Assembly (NCBI GenBank): GCA_903933715.1
Contig: CAIZLD010000055.1
Coordinates: forward strand, 1 to 64,000
DNA from: an uncultured Spartobacteria bacterium
GTDB taxonomy: Bacteria; Verrucomicrobiota; Verrucomicrobiia; Chthoniobacterales; Chthoniobacteraceae
Direction of reading: 5' to 3'
Length of the DNA stretch: 64,000 nt
Position 1 is the stretch's first letter; every line of letters begins with the position of its first letter. Shown here one piece after another: positions 52,060-60,874 of this stretch. The notes under the pieces were generated by a model. That model was not told where the DNA came from. It did not search any database and saw only the letters and a program-made list of their open reading frames with translations. The position numbers and the translations under genes are program-made.

Positions 52060-54015
52060 ATGGGGGTCCTGAAAGCGGCAGCCTGCCTGCTTGCGCTGAC
52101 TGTGCCTACGATGGCTCAAGATCCCTCACCACAACCTTCTTCATCATCCCAGCCTCAACCTGCATCTGTTGCTCCAACAGCGACTCCACCTGCGGGCGCT
52201 CCTGCTGGAACCTCGGCTACTGGGGGTGGTTCGGCTGCCGCTTTGGATTATCTTTTCAACCGTAAACCTCAGGACGGCTCCGTTGCAAAGCAAGCGGCAG
52301 CATCTCAGGCCCGTGTTGCTGACAAATCTGTAGCGGCAGATGCCCTTGGGCTGACCCGCATGGAAGATCCGCAAATGCGCGCCCGGTTCGACCGCTACCT
52401 TGGGATGCCGGAAGTCACGCCAGATGAATCGGAGGCGTATGCTGCACAACTCGAAAAGGTAAGCGATCTCCTCAAGAAAGACCAAGTCTTTGAAGCGTGG
52501 AAGCAACTACTTATTTTGGCGGGTTTTGATAAGATTGATGCCGGAGTTAGCCGGGAATTAGCCAATCGAATCGAAGCTATTTGGAATACGGATCGTGCAT
52601 CCAGCAATATTGAGGGAAACAACCATAAGCTTCAGCAGGAAATTCGAAAATCCAACTGGAGCGCCGATTCTCGGATTGATTCAATCCGCCAACAGGAGGC
52701 TCGGTGGAAACAAATTGATCGGCAAACCGGAGGAGCAAAGAAGAATTCCAAAACGAACAACGGCGGTGTTCCCCAGGCGGACCAGCCTGCAGAAGGAGAT
52801 GGCGGTGGCGGAAGCTCTGCCGCAAATATGGCTGGGCTGGAAGGAAAGTTGCAGCTCACCGAGGAATATCTTCATTCGCTTGAAGCCAAGGCAAAGATTA
52901 AGCTCAACGAACTCAAGATTCAGAAGCTGTTCGATTTGGCTAAATCCGATTTTTCGTCTTACATCGGCACTCTGTATGGCAGCCACCGGCATCAGCATGT
53001 CGTTTTGGCAGCCGATTTCTATCGGCGCATATTTAAAGAAGATGCCTATCCGGTGGAATTGGCCAATCAGGTCAATGCCTCGCTGGAAGTTGCCCGCGAT
53101 GTTCAGAACGACATTGAGGCCTTCAACTACAAACTCGGGCGCAACGAGTTGGCCGGGGCAACGGACCGCCTTCAAGAAGCCTTTGTTGCCAGTGAGTTCA
53201 ATCCTGCGGTTCTCGCAGTAAGCCGCACACTCAAGGAGCGCGTCGCAGACTTCACCTCGCGTCTCAGCCGGATGCAAAGCTTAATTGAAGCCCATGATTT
53301 TGGAGGCTTGGAGACGCTGCTCCAAGAAACAAAAGCTTTGGCTTTGGATTTCAACCCCTCCAAACCGCTAGCCATCGTCAACGCTGTAAAATTAGAGAGC
53401 CGCCTTCGTCTCGGAAAAGCAAAGCTTGCCGCACAACAGGGCGATCTGAAGTTGGCGATGGAAGAGTTTCAGGCTGCCGCCGAGGCGTGGCCTGCAAATC
53501 CAGCACTGGAAGATTCTGCCGGAACTTTCTTTGACACGCAGGACGTCAAGAATAAGTCGCTTACAGAATTCGACCGATTGGTTGCCGACCAGAACATTCG
53601 AGCGATTTTTGAGAAACAACTGGCATTCGCCACCGCGATTCACGGGGATTCCAAACGCGAAGAACAACTCAAAAAGGCGCTCGAACAAATCAAAAGTGCT
53701 GAAATCGCTTACGAAAAGGCCAATCTTATGCGCAATGCAGGTGATGTTTTCGGCGCATGGGAAACGATTGAAGGTGCTGCAGCAGATCTTCCCAACGACA
53801 ACAAGCTCAACATGTTGCGCGCTGAACTCTCTGGGAAAGGGGCCGAGTTTGTGGCTGTCATCAACAAAGCCAAGGATGCCGAAGCGAAAAAGGAACTCGG
53901 TTATAGCCTGTCCTGTTATGCCGTTGCCCAACGTTACTATCCTGCCAGCACGATTGCCAATGCAGGTCTTCAGCGGCTCTCGCAGCAAATTCTCGCTAGC
54001 GGCAAGGCTCTCTAG
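52060..54015 (+). CDS. Secreted helical repeat protein of the ABC transporter operon
   Basis: 651 aa from ATG 52060 (an ATG at 52027 inside the preceding gene adds 11 residues). Signal peptide MGVLKAAACLLALTVPTMAQ, a Pro/Ser/Thr-rich linker, then mainly helical sequence with TPR-like segments (LAAQQGDLKLAMEEFQAAAE; SLSCYAVAQRYYPASTIA). Likely a periplasmic scaffold. 15 bases before the ABCG-like transporter. Confidence 0.7.
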   Translation: MGVLKAAACLLALTVPTMAQDPSPQPSSSSQPQPASVAPTATPPAGAPAGTSATGGGSAAALDYLFNRKPQDGSVAKQAAASQARVADKSVAADALGLTRMEDPQMRARFDRYLGMPEVTPDESEAYAAQLEKVSDLLKKDQVFEAWKQLLILAGFDKIDAGVSRELANRIEAIWNTDRASSNIEGNNHKLQQEIRKSNWSADSRIDSIRQQEARWKQIDRQTGGAKKNSKTNNGGVPQADQPAEGDGGGGSSAANMAGLEGKLQLTEEYLHSLEAKAKIKLNELKIQKLFDLAKSDFSSYIGTLYGSHRHQHVVLAADFYRRIFKEDAYPVELANQVNASLEVARDVQNDIEAFNYKLGRNELAGATDRLQEAFVASEFNPAVLAVSRTLKERVADFTSRLSRMQSLIEAHDFGGLETLLQETKALALDFNPSKPLAIVNAVKLESRLRLGKAKLAAQQGDLKLAMEEFQAAAEAWPANPALEDSAGTFFDTQDVKNKSLTEFDRLVADQNIRAIFEKQLAFATAIHGDSKREEQLKKALEQIKSAEIAYEKANLMRNAGDVFGAWETIEGAAADLPNDNKLNMLRAELSGKGAEFVAVINKAKDAEAKKELGYSLSCYAVAQRYYPASTIANAGLQRLSQQILASGKAL

Positions 54016-54030
54016 TTTGGGTCTAAGTTC

Positions 54031-55752
54031 ATGGAAGAGTTGATCGAAAACACGGCTGATATTCCCAACGCGCTGGCCGCAGGAATCTCCGTGCGTGACC
54101 TCCTCGTTCAGACGGATCGCCGCGCCACCCGCAAAGTCCTTCTGTCAGGCGTTTCACTGGACATACCTCGCGGGCATTTCGCCACTATTATCGGGCCGTC
54201 CGGTTGTGGAAAAAGCACGCTTATTCGAAGTCTTGGCGGTATCCAGCCCATCAGCAAAGGAACCATCCATCTCGCGGGCTACCCAGTCGATTCATTGCGC
54301 CAGGAATACCCGTTGGCCATTGGTTATCTGGCCCAGTTCGGCGCATTCCACCCCGAACTTACCGTTCGCGAGAACCTTGCCAATGCCGTTGCACTGCGCC
54401 TACCAAAAAGCGTCCCCTCGCATGTCAAATCTGAGTGGGTTGAGCACATCACCCAGCTTGCGGGCATCCAGCACGTCCTCACTCAGCCTTACAATACGCT
54501 CTCCGGGGGGCAGATGCGCCGTGTCGCCCTTGCTGAGGAACTGATTGGCGATCCCAGTTTCCTCCTCCTCGACGAACTCACCAGCGGCCTCGACGAATAC
54601 TCCGACCAAGAGATGATGCTCTGGTTGCGGGATCTGGCGCATTCCTACGGAAAGACCATCCTGCTCGTCACTCATGCCACCTATCATCTGCACCTTGCGG
54701 ACAGCGTCATTTTTCTGCACTCCGGTCGGCTCATCCAGCATGGCAGCCTTGAAGAAATACTCCACACTCATGGCGTTTCTTCAACCGCCGGACTCCTCGG
54801 ACTTTATAGCGGCGAATCAGCGCCAAAAGCACCTTATCCCGAATATCTCGGACCGCCACCCTCGCAGCAAATGCCACTCAAAACAGCCAAGCCGCCAAGC
54901 GGTTGGCGGCAGTTTCCGTGTCTTGTTGTGCGCCAATTCCAGCTCTTCAAACGAGACAGCGGCCAATGGTGGATGCACCTCGCGCTCGTCGTCACTTTCC
55001 CTGCCATAGTCGCCGTATTCGCCACACGCGGCCTGCCGCAAGTGCGCAGCCTCACCCTTTCCTTGGACACCAACATCCTGCAAACCATGCAGGAGCAGAT
55101 GCTCTACTTGAAGGAATCCTTCAAAGCCGCATCCCTCATCTCGGGGCTAGCCATGTTCCAAGTCGTCCTGCTCACCCTCATGGGAGCCAACAACAGCGCG
55201 CGCGAGATCGCCAAAGAGCGTGACATCCTCAACAAAGAACTTCGCGCTGGGCTTTCTCCCACGGCCTACGTCGCGAGCAAATTTCTCCAAGTCCTATTTC
55301 TCTGTGCCCTTCAAGCAGGCTGGATGACATGGTTTGTAAAAACCCTATGCGGATTTCCCGGCTCGGCCCTCGCGCAATACGGTATCCTCTTTGCGACCAC
55401 GCTAGCGATGAGCACCACATGTCTGGCGATCTCCGCAGGCACTCGCTCACCCGAACGCGCCTCGCTATTATCGATCTACCTAGTCGGATTTCAAATGCCC
55501 CTCTCCGGCGCAGCCCTTGCTCTACCCGACTGGCTCAATGGCATCTGCCGACCATTCATCGCCGCCTACTGGGGGTGGAGCGGATACCTGAAAACCTTCG
55601 ACGCCACCCGCCACTACGACATCGTCAAGCAGTCCACGAAGACCTTCATCGCCTCCTACGACGTGAGCATTACGGTGCTCGGGCTCCATGTTCTCCTGAG
55701 CCTCGCCGCTGCCATTTATTTTTCGAGAAAAAAACAAATTAGTAATATCTAA
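54031..55752 (+). CDS. ABCG-type half-transporter (ABC ATPase fused to ABC2 membrane domain)
   Basis: 573 aa. ATPase: Walker A GPSGCGKST at 55-63, signature LSGGQMRRVALAEEL, Walker B LLLDELTSGLD, H-loop LLVTHATYH. Six predicted membrane segments follow (from about residue 310), as in ABC-2/ABCG exporters. Nucleotide-binding domain before membrane domain is the ABCG order. The substrate may be a lipid or small molecule; the periplasmic proteins upstream are likely partners. Confidence 0.9.
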   Translation: MEELIENTADIPNALAAGISVRDLLVQTDRRATRKVLLSGVSLDIPRGHFATIIGPSGCGKSTLIRSLGGIQPISKGTIHLAGYPVDSLRQEYPLAIGYLAQFGAFHPELTVRENLANAVALRLPKSVPSHVKSEWVEHITQLAGIQHVLTQPYNTLSGGQMRRVALAEELIGDPSFLLLDELTSGLDEYSDQEMMLWLRDLAHSYGKTILLVTHATYHLHLADSVIFLHSGRLIQHGSLEEILHTHGVSSTAGLLGLYSGESAPKAPYPEYLGPPPSQQMPLKTAKPPSGWRQFPCLVVRQFQLFKRDSGQWWMHLALVVTFPAIVAVFATRGLPQVRSLTLSLDTNILQTMQEQMLYLKESFKAASLISGLAMFQVVLLTLMGANNSAREIAKERDILNKELRAGLSPTAYVASKFLQVLFLCALQAGWMTWFVKTLCGFPGSALAQYGILFATTLAMSTTCLAISAGTRSPERASLLSIYLVGFQMPLSGAALALPDWLNGICRPFIAAYWGWSGYLKTFDATRHYDIVKQSTKTFIASYDVSITVLGLHVLLSLAAAIYFSRKKQISNI

Positions 55753-56151
55753 TAGTTTCGTAAATTATGACGCCTCAGGGTTTACCTGATGTTCTGATGT
55801 AATCTCCTGATAATGGGCGACTTATTAGATAATATCAGGGATATGTCACGAAATCGTAACGCTGTTCCAACCAGTTTTTTCTTGAATTCAAACGAAATAA
55901 ATTTAGAAAAGCACCCGTCAACGGCTTCCGGAGCCAGACAAATCCAGGAATAACGGAAAATATGAACTCACTAACTTTTTTAAGAAAATCAGGGACGATG
56001 AAGTCGTGGTAAAACGCGTGACCAGTCGCCGGATCGTCTGATTTCACGCCCACGGAAAACACATTGTTCACGCAGCCTAAAAATTCGCTCACCTTTTCGG
56101 CTGAAACATTTTTAATCACCACTTTTTCTCAAACCCATAAAAATTCAAAAA
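55753..56151. other. Region between the ABC operon and the small Cys-rich peptide gene
   Basis: About 400 AT-rich bases. CCTGAT (55797-55802 area) and ATCAGG (55834-55839 area) can pair and may form a terminator-like structure. A 95-codon minus-strand frame (55835-56122) is possible but has no recognised domain or good start signal, and I regard it as doubtful. Confidence 0.35.
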
Positions 56152-56295
56152 ATGAAAAAAATCTTACTACTCATGCTGATACTGGCAGCGATCACTCTGG
56201 CTGGCACCCGCGCAGCTCGCGCGGATGGTTGCTGCTGCCCTCCAGATCAAAATCACACTGCGGATTGGTGGGATACGAAAGGGACCTGCGAATAA
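56152..56295 (+). CDS. Small secreted cysteine-rich peptide (47 aa precursor)
   Basis: ATG 56152 to TAA 56293-56295. The first 24 residues form a classical signal peptide (MKKILLLMLILAAITLAG then TRAARA), leaving a 23-residue mature peptide beginning DGCCCPPDQNH and ending DTKGTCE, with four cysteines and a WW pair. Ends 21 bases before the YD-repeat-like gene, with which it is probably co-transcribed. Function unknown; the CCCPP motif recalls the CCPEP start of the secreted protein at 57708. Confidence 0.7.
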   Translation: MKKILLLMLILAAITLAGTRAARADGCCCPPDQNHTADWWDTKGTCE

Positions 56296-56316
56296 ACTTG
56301 TTCCGATTTTAGCAGC

Positions 56317-57711
56317 GTGAAATTCCCCGCTTCTAGCTTTGCGGCTATGGGAGTCGCTCTAGTTCTGTCCACCGCATCTACTATTGGATGCGGAATTGAA
56401 TGGAGTGTCCCTTCCAACCATTTCGATGGCGTTAACGAAATGGGGGAACTCTCCTATTGGCGTGAAATCGGGAAACTTGATCTAGGAAACGACTTAAAAA
56501 TTCCTCTTATTCTTGGTTTTAAGCCGAACCGAGGGGGAGCTTCGTGCCTTAGCCGGGGTTGGCTGCTCCCAATTCTGGATTCCAATGTCGTTCAGGTAGA
56601 CGAATGTCGGTTCCTGCTCACGCAGCCTGACGGAATCACTCGGCGATTCAAACGCAAGATGCCCACCGATTCCTCTTTGGACGGGGAAGGCAATTGGAAA
56701 GGGGAGATCAGGGGAAACACGATTACGTTGTGGGCTGCATGCGGATGGAAACTAATCTTTTCCAAAGGAAGAATTGCGTCGATCACCACGCCCAAAAATC
56801 GGACTTTCAATATAGTACAGTCCAATGGGCAAGTGAGCGAGCTTCAAGAGCAGGGGCGGCCTGTGCTAAGGGTCGAGCGCGATCAGAACGGGGCGGTGAA
56901 TGGTTTAAGTTTTGGGCTGAATCGCGTGAAGATCGAAATGGGGGAGATGCCGAGAGTGGAAGTGATTCAGGGAGCGAATGTGATTGGCGGGGTTGAGAAG
57001 ACGGTTCACTCAATCACCCTTCCGGACAAAAAGCAGGCGATCTATGAATTCGGCGTGGATGAGAAGAAGCAGCCGACACTGAAAATTTCGGGCGATACCT
57101 TTCGCACATTCACTTGGGCTCCGGTAACAGGCAAGCTGTTAAAAGATGGGGAGTGGACCTATGACATCAAGCCCGGCAGAGCATGGGCAAATGCAAAGAT
57201 TGCGAGAACGAATTCCAATGGCCGAAGTGAATCATGGCATTATGATACGGCGTGCAGCGTAGAAGTTGAGGAGCGACTTAATGGAGATAAAATAGTAAAA
57301 ACATATTTCTCCAGCGGATTGCTCGCAGGACGCATTCGCTCGACGACATTTCAGAACAACGAGCAAGAGCCAAAAATTTGGCAAAATGTTTATGATGAAA
57401 AAGGTTTATTGGTGCGTGAAGAAAGAGAAGATGGACAAATTCTTCAATACACTTATGATTCATCAAGGAGATTATTGACAGCTCGAGATATAAATTCCAA
57501 TAAAAACGTTTTAGAACGTAAATATGATAGCGGTGGGCGTGAGATCTATTATCGTAACGGAAATATTGAATATATTCATTATTACAAGGACAGCCAAGTC
57601 ATTAAAGATTCACCCAAGCTGGCTAAACTATTTTCTGCTAACTCTCTATCAGAATTAATAGAGGTCATAACCCCGGGGGTTGAAACACAATATATTGATA
57701 TAAAAAAATGA
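56317..57711 (+). CDS. Secreted YD/RHS-like repeat protein
   Basis: 464 aa from GTG 56317; ATG 56347 is an alternative at the start of the signal peptide (MGVALVLSTASTIG). Beta-rich repeats of YD type (ILQYTYDSSRRLLTAR; ERKYDSGGREIYYR) and a region like the RHS N-terminal plug (LSRGWLLPILDSNVV). Too short to close an RHS cocoon and without the core motif, so it is RHS-derived rather than a full toxin. The stop overlaps the next gene's ATG. Confidence 0.7.
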   Translation: MKFPASSFAAMGVALVLSTASTIGCGIEWSVPSNHFDGVNEMGELSYWREIGKLDLGNDLKIPLILGFKPNRGGASCLSRGWLLPILDSNVVQVDECRFLLTQPDGITRRFKRKMPTDSSLDGEGNWKGEIRGNTITLWAACGWKLIFSKGRIASITTPKNRTFNIVQSNGQVSELQEQGRPVLRVERDQNGAVNGLSFGLNRVKIEMGEMPRVEVIQGANVIGGVEKTVHSITLPDKKQAIYEFGVDEKKQPTLKISGDTFRTFTWAPVTGKLLKDGEWTYDIKPGRAWANAKIARTNSNGRSESWHYDTACSVEVEERLNGDKIVKTYFSSGLLAGRIRSTTFQNNEQEPKIWQNVYDEKGLLVREEREDGQILQYTYDSSRRLLTARDINSNKNVLERKYDSGGREIYYRNGNIEYIHYYKDSQVIKDSPKLAKLFSANSLSELIEVITPGVETQYIDIKK

Positions 57712-58466
57712 AACCAATAACATTATTCGCAATATTAGCAATCGGCTTAACAACACGCTGTTTTTCGGAAGAAGAAAAACAGTGTTGTCCCGAACCAACA
57801 GGAACCAAGGTATGCTGCGAAGGCGATGTTATTGATCCTGCTCACAAGACGTCAGCGACAATTAGCCTCGATCTGAGCAGCGGCGTTCAAACAGCCAAAG
57901 ACGCAGCCAACAAATGCAAATTCCAAGGGACTGGTTTGGCATGGGAAGGCGGCACAAGCCTACAGTTTTCTGTTACTGATAGCACTTATCAAGATTGTTG
58001 CACTACGAATGGAAGCAAAAAAAAGACAAATATCAGTGAAGATGCAATTAGCGTCGATGTCGATTTTGGTAAAGGATGTGCAACTTGGAATATTACTTCG
58101 GGCTCGGTTCCTTCTTGGCTTGGCCAAGCTTATGTGCAACTTTCCGTCGGATTTAAGATCGGTATTCATGGCCTCACACTTAAAACAACATGCGCTTCAA
58201 GCGAATTTTGTGGTTCTCCTGTTAATGGTAATGCGACACTTGGTGGAGAAGTCGGCGGAGCTTTTGCTGGTGGCTACATAAAGGTCTCCGCTGGCGTTGA
58301 GGGATCAGGCACAATTGGTATGAAAATCTGTCTTAGCAGTGCAAATTCTGCATCAGTTTATCCCAAAGATATAGGTGCAACTCTTGACGGTGTAAAAGCG
58401 TATACTCGTGTGCAATGCGGTGGTATAAGCATTGATCCTTATTATGTCGATCTTATGGGTTCGTAA
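57708..58466 (+). CDS. Secreted Cys-rich protein linked to the YD-repeat protein
   Basis: 252 aa. Signal peptide MKPITLFAILAIGLTTRCFS, then a Cys-rich start (KQCCPEPTGTKVCCEGD) and a Gly/Ser/Thr-rich beta-type domain (NATLGGEVGGAFAGGYIKVSAGVEG). No recognised family. Starts inside the stop of the YD-repeat gene (ATGA), so the two are coupled; the pair plus the small peptide look like one exported assembly. Confidence 0.7.
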   Translation: MKPITLFAILAIGLTTRCFSEEEKQCCPEPTGTKVCCEGDVIDPAHKTSATISLDLSSGVQTAKDAANKCKFQGTGLAWEGGTSLQFSVTDSTYQDCCTTNGSKKKTNISEDAISVDVDFGKGCATWNITSGSVPSWLGQAYVQLSVGFKIGIHGLTLKTTCASSEFCGSPVNGNATLGGEVGGAFAGGYIKVSAGVEGSGTIGMKICLSSANSASVYPKDIGATLDGVKAYTRVQCGGISIDPYYVDLMGS

Positions 58467-58499
58467 TAGTATTTCGAAGTTGACGTCATCCTCCATAGT

Positions 58500-59132
58500 A
58501 TGAGAGTTTATTGGAATATTTCCTGTTTAGTATTAGCGTGGTGTATAGTTGTTCAATCTACCATCGCAAGTGAAATTAAAATTCAAATTGCGCCTAATAC
58601 GCAAGGTGTCAATTATCCAAAAGAAGGAGGAGCAATTTCCTTTCAAAGGGAAGGAATAATTCTTACAGACGACGTTCATTTTAAGGATGGCGAACAAATT
58701 TTTTCAAGACTAGGAGCAGCCGGTGGATTTGCTAGCCCAATAGACGCAGTGGTCGCTGTAAATTGGCTGTTTAAAGAAGGGCGCTCTGCCGAGGTGAAAA
58801 AGCTCCTCGGGCCATTCATGGCTAATCCTGACGTTCAGCTTATCTTCAAGGAGGAGACTCTAGAAGAAAGGCGTAAATTCCTTTCAACCATTGAGGATGT
58901 TGCTGGGGTTGTGGCTCTTGAAGATAAAACAGGGGCTGGAATGTGGGTGTTTTACAAAGTTAAAACGCCAATCATCAAAGTTCTATACATCGATTATCTT
59001 GTAAAGATTGGGCCTTTATACATGCCAGGATACTCTGACCTTTCCATAGATTCTGATATCCATAACTTACTTCGTGCATTGATGTTTGATACAATAAAAG
59101 GAGGCAATTCGGTTTCAATACGCGCAGATTAG
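58500..59132 (+). CDS. Secreted hypothetical protein, 210 aa
   Basis: Signal peptide (ISCLVLAWCIVVQSTIA) and an exported alpha/beta domain (GVNYPKEGGAISFQREGIIL; VVAVNWLFKEG). No motif recognised. Lower GC than the flanking host-like genes, matching the next two genes. Confidence 0.65.
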   Translation: MRVYWNISCLVLAWCIVVQSTIASEIKIQIAPNTQGVNYPKEGGAISFQREGIILTDDVHFKDGEQIFSRLGAAGGFASPIDAVVAVNWLFKEGRSAEVKKLLGPFMANPDVQLIFKEETLEERRKFLSTIEDVAGVVALEDKTGAGMWVFYKVKTPIIKVLYIDYLVKIGPLYMPGYSDLSIDSDIHNLLRALMFDTIKGGNSVSIRAD

Positions 59133-59183
59133 TTTGTAAATTTTTTATTAAAATCTGGATCATACTAGTCTATATAAGATTGC

Positions 59184-59687
59184 ATGGAGCGAAGGCCATT
59201 AATATCTCTAGCATCGTTTGTGGGAGTTCTGGTAGGAATTTCTTTGGTTTTTTCCATTGGAGAAGATTACAGCTTTGCAAGAAAAGCAACACAGTGGAAG
59301 TCGATGAGAGCAAAGGTTATTTCATTTGATGATCGGATTGTTTCAGTTGCATCAGAATCTCAATTAGTCCCAATACCCACTTACGCTTATTTTATTAATG
59401 GCGCAAGATATCTTGGAAATGGCTTGGCGACGCGTTATCTTTCACTAAATGAATATCATCAACTTCTTTCTTTTCGTGCCAATACAGAGATAGAGATATT
59501 TGTAAATCAGCAAAAAAATTCACAATCGGTCATTTTTAGAGCTTCACCAGCACGTCTCCTAATGCTGTTGATTTTTAGCTGGATTATTTTCATTGTTAGT
59601 TTTGCTATTTTTATCCATACAATCCGCCAATTTATAATTACTGTGAATTCAAGAGGTGTGGATGAGCACGTTTTTCAAGTGCGGTAA
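59184..59687 (+). CDS. DUF3592-like membrane protein
   Basis: 167 aa with two membrane segments (about 7-25 and 123-147) bracketing a small extracytoplasmic beta domain (PTYAYFINGARYLGNGLATRY; TEIEIFVN), the topology of DUF3592 proteins. Function unknown. Part of the AT-richer secreted-protein cluster. Confidence 0.65.
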   Translation: MERRPLISLASFVGVLVGISLVFSIGEDYSFARKATQWKSMRAKVISFDDRIVSVASESQLVPIPTYAYFINGARYLGNGLATRYLSLNEYHQLLSFRANTEIEIFVNQQKNSQSVIFRASPARLLMLLIFSWIIFIVSFAIFIHTIRQFIITVNSRGVDEHVFQVR

Positions 59688-59791
59688 AATAAGGTCTATA
59701 GTTATAATTGATAATGAATTTCAATGCTTACCTGATATACTAAATGATCAAAACCGGAATTCTCAATATGGGTATCCATAATTTTCGTAAC

Positions 59792-60445
59792 ATGAATATA
59801 AAACCATTTCTTTTTCTGTTATTTTTTTCCGTAAATGGAAATGCTCAAGTCACTTGGAAGAAAAGCGAGCTAGACATAGGCTTGATAAGTGAACTTGGCG
59901 ATATACCAATTAGATATGAGTTTACCAATACTGGCAATGTGCCTGTTAGAATTAAATCGTTGCACCCTGAGTGTGGGTGTACATCGGTAGTTTTGGAGAA
60001 GAGAGAGTTTGCCCCCGGAGAATCAGGAGTTATCGATTTAGTCTTTGTGCCTGGCAATAAATCCGGGTTTATTGAGAAAAAAGTTGTGGTAGAGACTACC
60101 TCAGATGCAGATCGCACCAGTAATTTAGTATTCCGAGTTCGGCTTCCTGAGCGCATTGCGCTTCGGGGAGACAAATTTATGTGGAAAGCAGGGGGAGGAG
60201 AGGAACATCAAATTGGATATGTCTCTAGCGTGAATAGCAAAGACCCCATTTCGAAGATATATCTTACAAGTAGTGATGCGACACTTTTTGGTGCAAAAGT
60301 AATCAATTTTATCAAGGATAAAGAATGGCAAATTGAGATATGGCCTTTCGACGCGTCAAACGCGATTAAAGCCACCATTGGCATCGACGTTACTTTTGCA
60401 TCAGGTGCCAAAGAGCGGAAAGAGCTAAATATTGCCGTGGAATGA
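59792..60445 (+). CDS. Second DUF1573-domain secreted protein
   Basis: 217 aa from ATG 59792 (MNIKPFLFLLFFSVNGNAQ signal peptide). An upstream ATG at 59744 gives a poor start. The DUF1573 pattern is clear: IPIRYEFTNTGNVPVRI, HPECGCTSV and FAPGESGVIDLVF. Paralogous to the protein at 15715-16389 but not close. Here it has no rhodanese or MauE neighbour. Confidence 0.8.
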   Translation: MNIKPFLFLLFFSVNGNAQVTWKKSELDIGLISELGDIPIRYEFTNTGNVPVRIKSLHPECGCTSVVLEKREFAPGESGVIDLVFVPGNKSGFIEKKVVVETTSDADRTSNLVFRVRLPERIALRGDKFMWKAGGGEEHQIGYVSSVNSKDPISKIYLTSSDATLFGAKVINFIKDKEWQIEIWPFDASNAIKATIGIDVTFASGAKERKELNIAVE

Positions 60446-60469
60446 GGCGAAACCGCAACAGTTGCCTGC

Positions 60470-60874
60470 TTGAGAGATTTTTCACAAACTCTTACCGCTT
60501 TGGGCGTTTGCCTCACGCACACGATGTCACGCAGCAGTTTTGTGGCTGCGTTCGTGGGGCTTGGTGCCGTTTTGTGGCGGATATCTCGTTCTTGGCCACG
60601 CCTCCATGTCCGAGCGGTTGTAATTGCGGTAACGATTATGTTCGGCGCCGCAGTGGGGCTTCAGACTTCAACGCGTTTTGCTCAGAGTTATCAAGATCGT
60701 TCGATTTCCAATCGCATGGAAATCTGGAAATGTGTCCCTCAAATGATCGTGGATGCACCAGAGGGTTGGGGATTGGGACAAGCTGGCAATGCGTTTTCCA
60801 ATCGGTATCAACTGACTGAAAACGGCAAGCGTTATCGAACTATCAGTCGTCAAAACGATCGATATGTATTCTAG
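60470..60874 (+). pseudogene. Fragment of an O-antigen-ligase-like membrane protein
   Basis: About 110 codons match residues 53-165 of the gene at 62928 (LGVCLTHTMSRSSFVAAFVGLGAVLW; RFAQSYQDRSISNRMEIW; WGLGQAGNAF). The copy lacks the start and everything beyond YRTI, where it runs into the signal-peptide gene at 60864. A broken duplicate, already well diverged. Confidence 0.75.
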
